This document shows, piece after piece, positions 38,668 through 49,545 of a stretch of DNA of 51,973 nucleotides. Under the pieces are notes generated by a model. It was not told the DNA's origin. It saw only the letters and a program-made list of their open reading frames with translations, and did not search any database. The position numbers and the translations under genes are program-made. The first letter of the stretch is position 1, and each line of letters starts with the position of its first letter. The DNA is from Candidatus Poribacteria bacterium. Its GTDB lineage: Bacteria; Poribacteria; WGA-4E; WGA-3G. The stretch is from NCBI GenBank assembly GCA_012271015.1, contig JAAXHD010000231.1, forward strand, positions 1 to 51,973, given 5' to 3'.

Positions 38668-41600
38668 ATGGCAGACGTACAAATTCGCTTTCGCGCCGAG
38701 TCCTCGAGTGCCCGCCGCGATATCGCAGAACTCACAAAAGAGGTCCGAGAGCTCCGTCGCGGTATGGATCAGACCCAGCGCGCCGCGATGGGGGCGACGC
38801 AGGTTGTGGATAGGCTCGGTGACGAGGCAAAAGCAGCGGCGATAGGGGTTACGTCACTCGGTCGCAATATCTTCAAAACAAGTGCCGAGGCGAAACGTTT
38901 TGGTGGCGTTTTTGCGGATGTCACAGGTCGGTTGCATGAAGCGAATGGACAGTATGCCCAAACGAGAGAGCGGATAGATCAGCTGGGTGACGAAGCGCGG
39001 GAGACGGCGGCAGGCGTTGATAAACTCGGTGGTGAACTTGAACAGGCAGGCAGGGGTGCATCGGGGTTCGGACGCGGGGTTGGCGGTGCTGGACGTGAAG
39101 CGGGAGTTGCGCGCAAAGCCATCGGGCTCTTAGGGCGTGTGGCTCGCGACACGCTGACGACGTTTGGTTCATTTCTGGCGTTGGATGTTAGCTATGCGAT
39201 CGGGCGTGTTGGGGTGGAGAGTGTCCGTGCGGCGGGAGCAATGGATCAGTATCTACGCGCAACAGAACAGATTACAGGTTCTGTGGCAGCTGCGGAAGCG
39301 AGGATCGAGGATCTTGTCGAGATTGCGAATCTGCCGGGTTTGAATTTTGAACCGCTGACGCGTTTTTCGAATAGATTGCTCGCTGCGGGGGTGGGTGCTG
39401 AAGATGCGAATAAGATCCTATTGACCGTCGGTCAGACGATTGTGTCGCTCGGTGGGAGTGCGGATAAAGCTGCGCTCGCCATGGAACAGATTATCCAAGC
39501 GATTCAATTGGGGCAAGTAGATTTCAGGGATTTCCGTACGATTGTCCAGCAGATCCCAGGCTTCTTAGAGGCATTGGGTGATGTTCACGGTGTCGAGGCA
39601 AACCTCGACGGTCTGCATGAGGCTTTTAATCGTGTGGGTCGGAACATGCTGGATCTGTTAATCCCGACATTTGACGAACTCGCCCGTCGGTTCGAGTCGC
39701 CGCCCCCGGATTCCTACATCGTCACGATGGACAGGCTCCAGAACGCATTTTTCTTATTCCAAGCCGAAATAGGTGAGAAATTCCTCCCGATTGTTACGCG
39801 TGCGGCGGGTGGGTTAGCAGATTTCTTCGAGAACGTCACAGCGTTTTTAGATGCTCCGGGTTCTGCGGCGGAAGCCACAGCGGAGTTCACCTCTTCAGTT
39901 AACAGTTTGAATGAGAGTCTTGCAAACGTTGAATCTTTAGAAAAAAGAAACGCAGCGATCCAGACACATATTTCCTTGGTAGAGGACCAGATTGAGGTTT
40001 TAGAGCGTTTCGCGCAGGTTGAAGGTCAACGCAGAGGGCGTCAGACGTTTGCGTTACGGGGTGTCGATCCGACGACGTTGCGTCGTGATGAAGATGTCGC
40101 AGCGATTCTTGAACTCCAGGGCGAATTAGAAAACTTGCAGGGCGTGCTGGCAGGCAGTGCCCTTGCGATCGACTATTTCCAGGGACAAGCAGATGATCTG
40201 AGTGCGAGTGTTCAGTTGCAGCAGCAAGAGGTATCGAAGTTAGCACGAGAACAGCGTGAGTTAGCGATCTCTGGCGACACATCCTCACAAACCTATAAGA
40301 ATCTCAACAAGGATATTATCCAAGCGAATGACGTTTTAGAGGCGTTGCGCTCGGAGATGGGTCGCTATTCCGCGATTGTCCGGATTGCTGAAGACAATGC
40401 GAATACGTATGCTTTATCATCGCAGTTACTGGCAGCCTCTCAAGAAGCAGCGGCGCAAGCGATAAGAAATGCCGAAGATGCCTTACGTGACGGTGCCCTC
40501 TCTTATGGTGAATATGTAGCAGCTGCTGCACGGGTTCGAGAGAACATCGAAGCGTTAGCTGGTGGGCAAGCGGCACTCAACGATTTCTGGCGTGTTGCTT
40601 CCGGGCACGTCGAAGATTATTCTCAATCCATCGAAAGAAGCGTCCCGTCTATTGTGAATCTCACCGAAGCCGAGAATGCGCTGACAGCGGCAATCGCTGC
40701 GAATCTGCGGACACTCCAAGCCGCGACGGGCGATCCGCTGAGCGACTATATCGATGCACTCACCTTAACATCGGAAGCCGCGGATACCGCTTTCGGTTCA
40801 ATGAACCGTGTCGGGGAAGCCGTCAGGGATGCGGATTTTCGGCGTGCTGAAGCCGAACTTCGTGATTTCGATGATGCGTTTCGTCTCTCTGAAGCGACAA
40901 TCCCGCGGGTCAGATCGGAGATGGAGCGGTTCACGGGTACATTGCCGGATGCGAGCCGCGGTATCAGAGATACAACGATCCAGTTGAGAAACCTGTCGCA
41001 AGAAGCACAAGCCGCGGCGCGGGAGTCGGAATTCCTGAATTCCTCGTTTTCTGCGCTTGATACTTTTGATCCACGGACACCCGATCGGAGCGCTCAGCGT
41101 TTTGACACTGTTGGTTTTGCGGCGCGAACGGGAGAGGAATTAGCGAGTCAGGCGATCCAGACGGCAGGCACATTGCGGCGGATAGAACAGGCACGTGTTG
41201 AGAACCTTGAAGACCTGGAACGTGAGTATTCCGAACAGATCCTCGCCATCAACGAAGAGAAACGGCAAAAGCTTGCGGCGGTCGAACAGCAAATCGAGGA
41301 AGAGCGAGTCAAACGTTTAGCTTCTATCGAACAGGCGTTCGAGGAAGCCGCGGATGCCGAGGTCGCGGCACGAGAGCAAGCGGCTGATCGGATTCAACAG
41401 ATCGAGGCACGCGCTGCGGAAGCCCGGGAACGGCTCCGGGAACGACTCAATGAACGACTCATCGCATTGGAAGAACGGCGTGACGATAGAATACAAGACC
41501 TCACCGACGGATTCATTGAACGGGAGCAGGCCCGCCAGCAAGCAATTCTTAACATCACCCAACGTGCTGCGGAAGCGAGAGCGGAAGCCGAACAACGGTA

Positions 41601-44445
41601 TGCCGATCGCGTGCAAGAAATCAATAACCGGCTTGTGGAAGACGTGTTAGCGGTGCAACGTCAATTGGCAGCGGACATCGAATCGCTTGAAGCCGGGTTT
41701 GTCCAGCGTCAAGCCGACCGTGCCGATGAGATTGTACGTATCACGCAAGAGGCAGCCGATGCGAGAGCTGCCGCGAATCAGACGTTCGTTGGGACGATGC
41801 AAGACATCTACAACGACTTGGTCACAGCGTGGGATAATCTTGAGGAAGGTTTTCTGGAGCGTCAAGAGGATCGCGCCGCGGAACGGATTGCGATTGAACA
41901 ACGGTCGGCGGATGCACGAATCAATGCGAATCAAGAATACGCCGACACAGTCGCGGACATAAGCACAGATCTGGTAGACGCAGTACGGCGGATTGAGGCG
42001 GAGATTGTCGATATCCAGCAGCAGCATGCTGAGGACCGATTGTCGATAGAACAGGAATCCATAGAAAGCCGAACGCAAGTCAACGAAGCGTATGCGCAGC
42101 GCATTGCAGAGATCGAAACGGAACAGGAACGCCAGCTTGAAGAACACGCCCGTCGCCGTGCAGAAATTGAGCAGGATACAGTCGACGCGAGGCTCCGTGC
42201 AGATGAAACATACTCCCACAGATTTCAGGATATTCAGAATAATCTCGTGGACCGGGTTGTCGGCATTCAACGGGATCTCAACGACACGCTCAACGATCTA
42301 CGAGACGATCAACTCGATACGGAAAGAGGTCGATTAGAGAGTCTCGTTGACTTGCATGCCGAGACCCAACAGCAACTTGAGGACTTAGAGCGGAATCGGA
42401 CACAAACCGTTGAGGATTTACGACGCCAGTTCCAGCAGGATCAACTGGATGCGGCAATCGCTTTAGATCGTGAGTTACAGGACGCGGAAGGCGACCCGGA
42501 GAAAGAGGCGGCGGCACGTCAGAAGTTCAACCGTAGCATAGAAGACCTGACGCGTGAATTCCACCGTCGGCAGATCGACTTACAGGTAAGTCAGCGTCGC
42601 GAACGTGAGGCAATCGCCCGACAAACGGCGGCAAGAGAGGTCGACATCGCCGAGCGGGCCCAGGCGCAGCTTTCGCAGATAGAGCAACAGCAAGTGGATG
42701 CCAGATCACAGGCAGAGGAAAGTATCACAGCGGCGGAATCCGCGGCGGGTGTTGCGTTCCGTGAAGCGCAAGCGACCTATGTCCCGGCACTCAACGCCCA
42801 CGAGCAGGCACTTTTCGCGCATGCCCAGGCACTTCAAGAGATCAATGCCTCGGAAGCGGCGGGGATCGCAGCCCTCGAAACCGAACGCGGTGCGGTGCTT
42901 AAAGAGAGCATCGCCGCGACGGCGACCGCGGCGATGACGCTCAGTGAAGCACTCTCCGCAGTAACAGCGGCAGAACAGGAGCGGTTGCTTACGCTTCAGA
43001 CACAGACAGCGGCGACACTTTCGGGGTTACAGGGTCAGATTGCGGGGGCAGAAGACCGGACAGGTTTATCCTTTGAAGCGGCACTACAGAACTACACACC
43101 CGCGGTAGACTTGAACACCCAAGCGTTGACCACCCTCAACGCAACCCTCTCGGACATCAACCTCGAGGAACAGACAGCACTCACGGCGGTAGCAGAAGCC
43201 GGACGCACCGACAGAGCGACAACCACGGCACAGCAAGACGCGTTGGTATCGGATGCTGGCGTTTCTCTTGAGGCAGCACGTGCGAACGTTGTCCCAGCGT
43301 TGAGCAGTGCGGCGCAAGCGACATTGACACTCAATGAAACGATGCAGGCGTTGGATACCGCTTTCCGTGCAGCGATAGCGGAGCTCCAAGAGTCGGGGCG
43401 CGTCGACCGTCAGGAGGTTGACGCTGCTATCCAGACGGCGATTGCGGAAGCCGTTGCCCAACAGACGGCACTGGAAACACAAGCAGGGACGACCTTTGCA
43501 GAAGCGTCAGTGGCGTTTCAACCCGGACGTAGCGATATAGACCAAGCGGGTATCGATCGGGACGCAGCGATCCGTGATATAGATCAAAGCGAAATAGAAG
43601 GGATAGACGCAGTCAGAGCGCAATCCATTGCGGACCGGTTAGAGACAGATGCAGGGATTACGGAGACCCGGGACGCGTATATCAAGGCACGGGACACAGA
43701 GATTTTCAAGCATAACGTCGCGATGTTGCAACTCAATACCGCGGCGGCAGCGGACATCAAAGCCGTGCGTGCGACGGTGCGTCAGGATCTTCAAAGTATA
43801 GACGAGAAGTTGGACCTCGAGCTCGCGGAGATCCGGGAATCGAAAATCGTCTTTGACACGCGGATCGGTGAATTGATTAACGCTATCAACGCAGAAGCGA
43901 ATCAGGATATATCTGCTTTGAAAGTGGATACCGCGGCGATGCGGAGTTCCCTGGAAGCGATAGCGGAGGAGGAGCGGAACAATGCGTGGAAGTCGGCTAT
44001 TTTGAAAATTGCGAATGTGGGGCTACAGATAACGGGCGTAGCCGTCGGTGCAGCCGTGGGTGCGCCGCAAGTCGGCTTAGTTGTGGGTCAGGCTGTGGGT
44101 GGACTCGTGGAACAGGGGGGTAATGAGCTCTTCCACTACCCGCAAACCGACAGAATCGCTCGGGATATAGCGAGAGCAGAGGCGTTGCGTCGATCGCGGT
44201 CGTCCCCGAATTACCTACCCGATGCGAATCAAATCAGGAACGCTCGTGATGTTTCACGTGAGATTGTCGCAGGCGTTACCGAAGGGTTAGCGATCGGGGA
44301 ACGCAGGGAAGACGGTTTGGGGGATACGGCGCAGCCAGCCGGGTTCCCAGAAGAAATGAATGCGACGGTTATTTTTAATTTTTCGGACGGTAGTGTACAG
44401 GAGTTTCGCGACCAAATATTGCGGTTAGAGCAGCAGGACCGGTAA
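38668..44445 (+). CDS. Tail tape measure protein
   Basis: About 1925 residues from ATG 38668 (a TTG at 38629 is open but poorly placed). It sets tail length; at roughly 1.5 angstrom per residue the tail would be near 290 nm. Residues 180-330 match the tape-measure N-terminal domain (AMDQYLRATEQITGSVAAAE, then NRLLAAGVGAEDANKILLTV and QAIQLGQVDFRDFRTIVQQI). Residues about 830-1340 are an unbroken coiled coil of repeated modules with DAR..AN..YAD.V.DI. Residues 1354-1640 hold four further repeats with G..F.EA...Y.PA. A Gly/Ala-rich hydrophobic stretch (VGAAVGAPQVGLVVGQAVGG) near 1790-1815 could enter the membrane. Confidence 0.9.
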   Translation: MADVQIRFRAESSSARRDIAELTKEVRELRRGMDQTQRAAMGATQVVDRLGDEAKAAAIGVTSLGRNIFKTSAEAKRFGGVFADVTGRLHEANGQYAQTRERIDQLGDEARETAAGVDKLGGELEQAGRGASGFGRGVGGAGREAGVARKAIGLLGRVARDTLTTFGSFLALDVSYAIGRVGVESVRAAGAMDQYLRATEQITGSVAAAEARIEDLVEIANLPGLNFEPLTRFSNRLLAAGVGAEDANKILLTVGQTIVSLGGSADKAALAMEQIIQAIQLGQVDFRDFRTIVQQIPGFLEALGDVHGVEANLDGLHEAFNRVGRNMLDLLIPTFDELARRFESPPPDSYIVTMDRLQNAFFLFQAEIGEKFLPIVTRAAGGLADFFENVTAFLDAPGSAAEATAEFTSSVNSLNESLANVESLEKRNAAIQTHISLVEDQIEVLERFAQVEGQRRGRQTFALRGVDPTTLRRDEDVAAILELQGELENLQGVLAGSALAIDYFQGQADDLSASVQLQQQEVSKLAREQRELAISGDTSSQTYKNLNKDIIQANDVLEALRSEMGRYSAIVRIAEDNANTYALSSQLLAASQEAAAQAIRNAEDALRDGALSYGEYVAAAARVRENIEALAGGQAALNDFWRVASGHVEDYSQSIERSVPSIVNLTEAENALTAAIAANLRTLQAATGDPLSDYIDALTLTSEAADTAFGSMNRVGEAVRDADFRRAEAELRDFDDAFRLSEATIPRVRSEMERFTGTLPDASRGIRDTTIQLRNLSQEAQAAARESEFLNSSFSALDTFDPRTPDRSAQRFDTVGFAARTGEELASQAIQTAGTLRRIEQARVENLEDLEREYSEQILAINEEKRQKLAAVEQQIEEERVKRLASIEQAFEEAADAEVAAREQAADRIQQIEARAAEARERLRERLNERLIALEERRDDRIQDLTDGFIEREQARQQAILNITQRAAEARAEAEQRYADRVQEINNRLVEDVLAVQRQLAADIESLEAGFVQRQADRADEIVRITQEAADARAAANQTFVGTMQDIYNDLVTAWDNLEEGFLERQEDRAAERIAIEQRSADARINANQEYADTVADISTDLVDAVRRIEAEIVDIQQQHAEDRLSIEQESIESRTQVNEAYAQRIAEIETEQERQLEEHARRRAEIEQDTVDARLRADETYSHRFQDIQNNLVDRVVGIQRDLNDTLNDLRDDQLDTERGRLESLVDLHAETQQQLEDLERNRTQTVEDLRRQFQQDQLDAAIALDRELQDAEGDPEKEAAARQKFNRSIEDLTREFHRRQIDLQVSQRREREAIARQTAAREVDIAERAQAQLSQIEQQQVDARSQAEESITAAESAAGVAFREAQATYVPALNAHEQALFAHAQALQEINASEAAGIAALETERGAVLKESIAATATAAMTLSEALSAVTAAEQERLLTLQTQTAATLSGLQGQIAGAEDRTGLSFEAALQNYTPAVDLNTQALTTLNATLSDINLEEQTALTAVAEAGRTDRATTTAQQDALVSDAGVSLEAARANVVPALSSAAQATLTLNETMQALDTAFRAAIAELQESGRVDRQEVDAAIQTAIAEAVAQQTALETQAGTTFAEASVAFQPGRSDIDQAGIDRDAAIRDIDQSEIEGIDAVRAQSIADRLETDAGITETRDAYIKARDTEIFKHNVAMLQLNTAAAADIKAVRATVRQDLQSIDEKLDLELAEIRESKIVFDTRIGELINAINAEANQDISALKVDTAAMRSSLEAIAEEERNNAWKSAILKIANVGLQITGVAVGAAVGAPQVGLVVGQAVGGLVEQGGNELFHYPQTDRIARDIARAEALRRSRSSPNYLPDANQIRNARDVSREIVAGVTEGLAIGERREDGLGDTAQPAGFPEEMNATVIFNFSDGSVQEFRDQILRLEQQDR

Positions 44446-44510
44446 TTGTCAGTGATTAGCGATCCGCTACCCGCTGCCAGTCTTCAGTTCTGATAAGAAC
44501 GGGTGTTTTT

Positions 44511-47500
44511 ATGCCGGTGACAGTTGAAATATTGACAATCCCTATTGGCAGTCAGTTGACGGTTACCCTCAGCGGAAACGACACGGAGGATAAGAACGAT
44601 TTTGATGTTCTCTTAATTTTCTCCGGAAATGTTAAGTTAGCACAATCAGGCGTTTCTGTGAGTTCGGGTAGCATTGTTGCCTTTGAAGGTGCAAACTCTG
44701 TTTACAAGGTGACGATACGTCCACCGCAGACGAGTGGACTCGTGACGGTGACTGTTAACCAAAATGCCGTCTCGGAAGGCAATGCGGAAACCTCGAAAGC
44801 GATAAGCGTGACGAAGTTTTTCCCGGATGCCGATGCAGAGGTCCCCACGTTGCTATTCACCCACAATTTATCTTATTCCTGGTCGCATCAGAACAGTAGT
44901 GGCGCCATCGGTCGGGGGATCGCTGTTTCTCCGAGTCGAATCATCATTTCATCAAGCGGGGTTCGCGGGTATCCCTCAGATCGTAATGATAGCTATCTTG
45001 ATTTTTTTACGCACAGCGGCGTGCAGAAGTCCGCCGAGACGCTCACAGATAACGTTAGCGGTGCGACCTCAAGCCCTGTTAGAAAAGTCTACAATATAGA
45101 TTATCTGAACGGTTCTATTATTTTCGGCGGGGGCGGGGGTTCGTTTCAGCGAACGATCGGAGGTGCCCTTGATGCATCGAGCGGAGCACACAGCGTCATC
45201 ACACACACGCGACTCGGTGTAGCGCTCCCGCAAAGTTCGACGTCTATCCGTTTTCAACCCTATGCGGTTTCCGATGCCGAGGAAGCCGTCACTTTAGATT
45301 TCATCTTCGATTTTACCAATCAGTTACGGGATATACATGGGGCTGCACACCAAAACGATCTGATTTATATCTATGATAACAACCCGAATAAAAGTGAGAC
45401 ATTTCCGGGTGTGAGTTTCCTGGTTCTACACATCACAGAAGAGGATACCCTTGAAATTCTTGCGAATTTGAATATCGAACGTGCGAGTAGCACCAGCACT
45501 TGGCGGGACCTAGCGATATATCGGGATACGTTATACCTTTTAGATTCAGTAGGTGTCTACACGGTGGACATCAAAAAATACCGTCCGCTCGCGAAGAACA
45601 CGAAAACCACGATCTATCCGATCTTTGCCGAGTCAGGTGACACGATTGACTTGACGCAGTTTTCACCCGATGCAGAACGGATTGTTTTCGATGTCGGGTT
45701 TGAGAAGCCCTCCTATCTTTCGATCGACACCAGCAACCACTTAGTCGTGGGTTCGGGTGCGCACACCTGTTTCGTGAAACTCAAAGCGATCAACAGAATC
45801 GGTGCGACCGAGACGGGGAGCTTCGGTTTCTATCTGATTGTCCGTCAGGCAGCTGCGCCTGTATGGCGGGACGTATCGGCATTGACGATGCGTGCGGGAA
45901 GCAGTTATGACCTGTTCCCGTTGGTACCGGATGCAGACTCCATTGCGTTTCGGAGCGGTCGGACTCAGTTAGCCGGTAGCAGTGTATCCAATGGCGTGTT
46001 CACAGTCGACACCGTGGGCGGTATTGCAGCGTTCACTGCTCAGAGAGGGGGGCTTCGCAGCCATATTGCTATTGCGATAGATGTTGTGCAAGGGACGGGA
46101 TCGGAGCGGGCGGACGTGTCCGGGTATCGTGTAGAGATTGCCGGCATAGATGTGACACCGGATGTCGTGGGATTTCCGAGCGTCTCGGAGACACTGGATC
46201 CGATTGTTATCAACGAGTATCGGGTGAACGAGGCATCGATTGTGCTGCGGAACAAGGGCGGTAAATACAACAGCACCCTCGCAGGCAATTTCTGGGAGAC
46301 AAACGGTCTAAACGCCGGGGGTTTCCAGAACAGTGTGAAAATCTGGACACAGCATTCCGATGGGAGTGAGACCCTCCATTTTTCGGGGGCGATCAATGAA
46401 TCTTTTGAGCCGATCCGTGAGGTAACGTTCAAATTGAATTGCGTGGACATCTCATCACGGTTGCGGAAGGCACTGGTGCAAAGTTTCGGGACATTAGAGA
46501 AATGGGATGCCCTGCGGAAACAGTCGGACGAAGACAGTTTTGAGGGGATCTATGTACCGGAAGGGTCGTTGGTGCCGATGCAGATCGGGACGGGTCAAGC
46601 GCGGAGCGATCGAACAGACGTAGACATCAGTCGGTTAGCATTGCCGAGCGAGGGACCGGTAGCAGCGAACACAGGCTACCTGACGCCAGCGGATTTCAGG
46701 ACGGCGGGCGGTTTCTTGGAAGAGAACCCGGTATTGGGGTTCATGGCGGAGCATCGGTCGGAAGATGTGCGGTTTCTGATTCACCAGTTATCGATAAACA
46801 AGGAGGTCTACAACACCGAGATCGACATCCCTGGAGTTGAAGTCGAGGAGCCATTTCTGTTGAATCGTGGGAGCGTAGCGTTCAGTGTAGAGCAGACGCG
46901 GACAACGCGGGTGCCGGTGGATTGGGTACACGATTCCACGAACGATCGGGTGCTGATATTACTCTCGAACCCTGAAAGGCATATCGCGGATGTGTTAGTG
47001 CAGTATGATGTAGCGGGGGATCGGTATCGGGTGCTGCACACTTTCGACAAGGGTATCGCGGTGCATCGGATCGAGCGGCGGAGCGGGACCCACTATTACC
47101 TTCTGACATCTGCGAAGATCGCGCAAGATCGAAGTGCGGGTCAGTTACCGCGGCACACCGATGTCACAGGGTCTGTGTATGACAGTTTCGCGGAAGGCAG
47201 CGAGATCAAGATTTATCACTACACCACATCGACGGGCACATTGACAGAGCATGTCGCTGAAGACGATGCGTATCCGCCGCAGGTGGGTATCCATTACTGG
47301 CTCGGTTTTGAGAACGCGCTGTATATTGACACGTTTGAGGGGATCCGTCCGGACTATCGCGGCGCATTTAAGTGGCACAGCGACCACCTCTATTATCGGT
47401 ATGCGAAAGATGGCGAGTTTGGTGTGGCGCGGGTGAGCATCGATGGCACGACGACGCAGCTGATGGGGGAGACGCGTGTGATAGACAACAATCACCTGAA

Positions 47501-48272
47501 CTTCGCTTTCGATGTAACCGATGCGGGTGATGTGTACATGGCGTGTCACTGTAGCGTCCCCTTGGCAGCTGTGACAGTGGTTGCATCCACGTCTGTACCG
47601 GGTACGATTACGGTCGCCGACGACTTGAGCAGCTATTCAATACCGCTGCTATTGGAAATCAATCTTGTCAGTGTCCGGGTCCGCACAAATGCGAGTATTA
47701 CCCTTAAAGGCACAGATGCAAATGGCGATCCACACACCCAACAAATTCAGGTTGGATCCGATGGCACCCGCACCATCACCCTGGAGCCGTACTTTTCGAC
47801 GGTAACCTCTGTAACGTATTACAATTTATTTCAAGGTTCGTTCTCCATCACGACTGTTGCGACATCCTTCCCTGCGTTCGTCATCAAACGTCAGACATCG
47901 GGTGGCGTAGGATCTACTCCCCTGATGGACACCCGGACCCTTGGGGACCTCACAGATTTAGACGCAGCAGGGGGTGTGCATCTCGGTATCCATGAGTGCG
48001 TGTTTCATGCGAATCACCTTTACATTCTCGCGCAGATCGGGCGTGTAGCTGTCGAGGGGGACTCGACCGTCTCGTGGTCTCGGCAGAAAGCGGCCGGGAT
48101 GGTGCTGTATAAATCCGATGTGACCGCGGCGAGTCCGAGTCTAACGGTTATAGAGACATGGGATTTTGTGACGCATTCGGCATGTAATCTGACAGTCCAC
48201 AACGGTGCCGTCCATTTCGTTGAACATCCGCCGACTGCGACGCGGTTCAAACCGATCAATCCAGATGTGTAG
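44511..48272 (+). CDS. Large tail tip/adhesin-like protein
   Basis: The 1253-residue protein directly follows the tape measure, where distal tail and receptor-binding proteins are encoded. It is beta-rich throughout: Ig/cadherin-like strands at the start (LTVTLSGNDTEDKNDFDVLL), propeller-like repeats with aromatic pairs in the middle and end (LYIYDNN, YLLDSVGVYTV, HLYILAQIG), and an Asp/Ser-rich linker near 530. There is no catalytic motif. The end (NGAVHFVEHPPTATRF) looks unfinished, and similar blades continue in the next gene, so it may be the first part of a split protein. Confidence 0.6.
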   Translation: MPVTVEILTIPIGSQLTVTLSGNDTEDKNDFDVLLIFSGNVKLAQSGVSVSSGSIVAFEGANSVYKVTIRPPQTSGLVTVTVNQNAVSEGNAETSKAISVTKFFPDADAEVPTLLFTHNLSYSWSHQNSSGAIGRGIAVSPSRIIISSSGVRGYPSDRNDSYLDFFTHSGVQKSAETLTDNVSGATSSPVRKVYNIDYLNGSIIFGGGGGSFQRTIGGALDASSGAHSVITHTRLGVALPQSSTSIRFQPYAVSDAEEAVTLDFIFDFTNQLRDIHGAAHQNDLIYIYDNNPNKSETFPGVSFLVLHITEEDTLEILANLNIERASSTSTWRDLAIYRDTLYLLDSVGVYTVDIKKYRPLAKNTKTTIYPIFAESGDTIDLTQFSPDAERIVFDVGFEKPSYLSIDTSNHLVVGSGAHTCFVKLKAINRIGATETGSFGFYLIVRQAAAPVWRDVSALTMRAGSSYDLFPLVPDADSIAFRSGRTQLAGSSVSNGVFTVDTVGGIAAFTAQRGGLRSHIAIAIDVVQGTGSERADVSGYRVEIAGIDVTPDVVGFPSVSETLDPIVINEYRVNEASIVLRNKGGKYNSTLAGNFWETNGLNAGGFQNSVKIWTQHSDGSETLHFSGAINESFEPIREVTFKLNCVDISSRLRKALVQSFGTLEKWDALRKQSDEDSFEGIYVPEGSLVPMQIGTGQARSDRTDVDISRLALPSEGPVAANTGYLTPADFRTAGGFLEENPVLGFMAEHRSEDVRFLIHQLSINKEVYNTEIDIPGVEVEEPFLLNRGSVAFSVEQTRTTRVPVDWVHDSTNDRVLILLSNPERHIADVLVQYDVAGDRYRVLHTFDKGIAVHRIERRSGTHYYLLTSAKIAQDRSAGQLPRHTDVTGSVYDSFAEGSEIKIYHYTTSTGTLTEHVAEDDAYPPQVGIHYWLGFENALYIDTFEGIRPDYRGAFKWHSDHLYYRYAKDGEFGVARVSIDGTTTQLMGETRVIDNNHLNFAFDVTDAGDVYMACHCSVPLAAVTVVASTSVPGTITVADDLSSYSIPLLLEINLVSVRVRTNASITLKGTDANGDPHTQQIQVGSDGTRTITLEPYFSTVTSVTYYNLFQGSFSITTVATSFPAFVIKRQTSGGVGSTPLMDTRTLGDLTDLDAAGGVHLGIHECVFHANHLYILAQIGRVAVEGDSTVSWSRQKAAGMVLYKSDVTAASPSLTVIETWDFVTHSACNLTVHNGAVHFVEHPPTATRFKPINPDV

Positions 48273-48361
48273 GCGTTGGCAGTCGGTAAGAATAGCCGTC
48301 GGCGGTTGAAAAGGAATAGGTGAAAGTCGGGGTTAGAAACACGGTATAGAAGAGACAGACC

Positions 48362-48384
48362 GCAAACTGAAAAGTTTGCTCTAC
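48362..48384 (-). repeat. REP element with GTAG foot
   Basis: GCAAACT, a GAAA loop, AGTTTGC and CTAC. It lies in the 145-bp gap that separates the two tail-tip genes, next to a short GTCGG-type repeat. Confidence 0.6.
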
Positions 48385-48417
48385 AAAGACAGGGCGCGAC
48401 AAAGCGGGGGACAGCGG

Positions 48418-49422
48418 ATGACATACAATTCTGAGATGGGATATAACGTTTTACCTGAAAGTCTCGGTGCGTTGAAACGTGTGAGTGCCAGCGGAGCCGT
48501 TGAGCATTTGGGATCCCTTTGGCACACCGACAGACCTTTTAACGTCTTTCCGACGCGGATGCTGAGCATTGACGGGGCCCTCCATCTGTGTGCGGGGTAC
48601 GGGACTCTTGACGAACTGCTACGGTTCAACTCACGTGCGAGTGGTTCGGACAACATGGTGCATATCGTGTATGGCAAGACGTTGCACTATGTGGTGCCGC
48701 GGTTCTCACCGACCGGGAGTGTCTATGCGGCGTTAGCATCCCTGGCGAAAAGTGTGAATGCGACGCTGTCTTTTCGGAACAACACTGTTTTTATAAACGA
48801 CCGGCGTCCGTACCGTGCGCAGACGGACGGTGCCACGGGGACAGGCGCGGGGGATTTGGGTTTCAGTGCTGCGAACAAAACATTCCCGTCACGCGGTTAT
48901 CTGCTCATCGGGACAGAGATCCTGAAATACACCGGTATCAGTGGCGGGGCGTTTACAGGTATCGAGCGCGGGGTGTTAGGCAGCGCAATTGCCGACCATG
49001 CCGATGAGCGTGAGGTGCTGTATCTGGATACCCTCATTCAGACAGAGGGATTGGGGAGTCCGTATAAAGCGATCACCTTGCAATCGGACACGAATCGGAT
49101 TTTCAACATTATTCGGGATTCTGGAGGGATCGCGGAGGTGCGCGATGAAGAGAGCATCGGGTTATACGGGGAACGTCCGTATACGTTGGATTTGGGATTG
49201 ACGCGGCATGAAAAGGCGTGGATCGAGGAGATATTCAAGTCGTATTTGGAGGAGCTGAAGGACCTACAGAGCATTGTAAATGTACAGGTGCGCCCGGATT
49301 TTAGTCTGCGGCTCGGTCAGATTGTACCCTTTTTCTATGATAAGGGTTTGATTCGGGCGATGCGGATCGTTTCGGTGCGGTATGAACGGCGGACGACGCA
49401 TCTGAAGGGGCGGACGTTGTAA
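48418..49422 (+). CDS. Tail tip protein, possibly the continuation of the preceding gene
   Basis: From ATG 48418 (GGGGGA upstream) the product is 334 residues. It starts with propeller-like blades (GALKRVSASGAVEHLGSLWH, then MLSIDGALHLCAGYG) that continue the style of the upstream protein. The later part (GYLLIGTEILKYTGISGGAF, then IERGVLGSAIADHAD) resembles the beta-rich ends of tail proteins that anchor to the tip, ending in DFSLRLGQIVPFFYDKGLIR. It is probably part of the tail tip or host-recognition complex. Confidence 0.55.
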   Translation: MTYNSEMGYNVLPESLGALKRVSASGAVEHLGSLWHTDRPFNVFPTRMLSIDGALHLCAGYGTLDELLRFNSRASGSDNMVHIVYGKTLHYVVPRFSPTGSVYAALASLAKSVNATLSFRNNTVFINDRRPYRAQTDGATGTGAGDLGFSAANKTFPSRGYLLIGTEILKYTGISGGAFTGIERGVLGSAIADHADEREVLYLDTLIQTEGLGSPYKAITLQSDTNRIFNIIRDSGGIAEVRDEESIGLYGERPYTLDLGLTRHEKAWIEEIFKSYLEELKDLQSIVNVQVRPDFSLRLGQIVPFFYDKGLIRAMRIVSVRYERRTTHLKGRTL

Positions 49423-49545
49423 TAGCACGTTCGCTGCGCTCACTTTCAGGGGTCAGCGGTCAGCAATCAGCAACCTCTGAAATCCCAACCCCCCTGTATC
49501 CCCCCGCAGGCGGGAGGAGGGCAAGGAATAGAGAGGGAAACAGAA

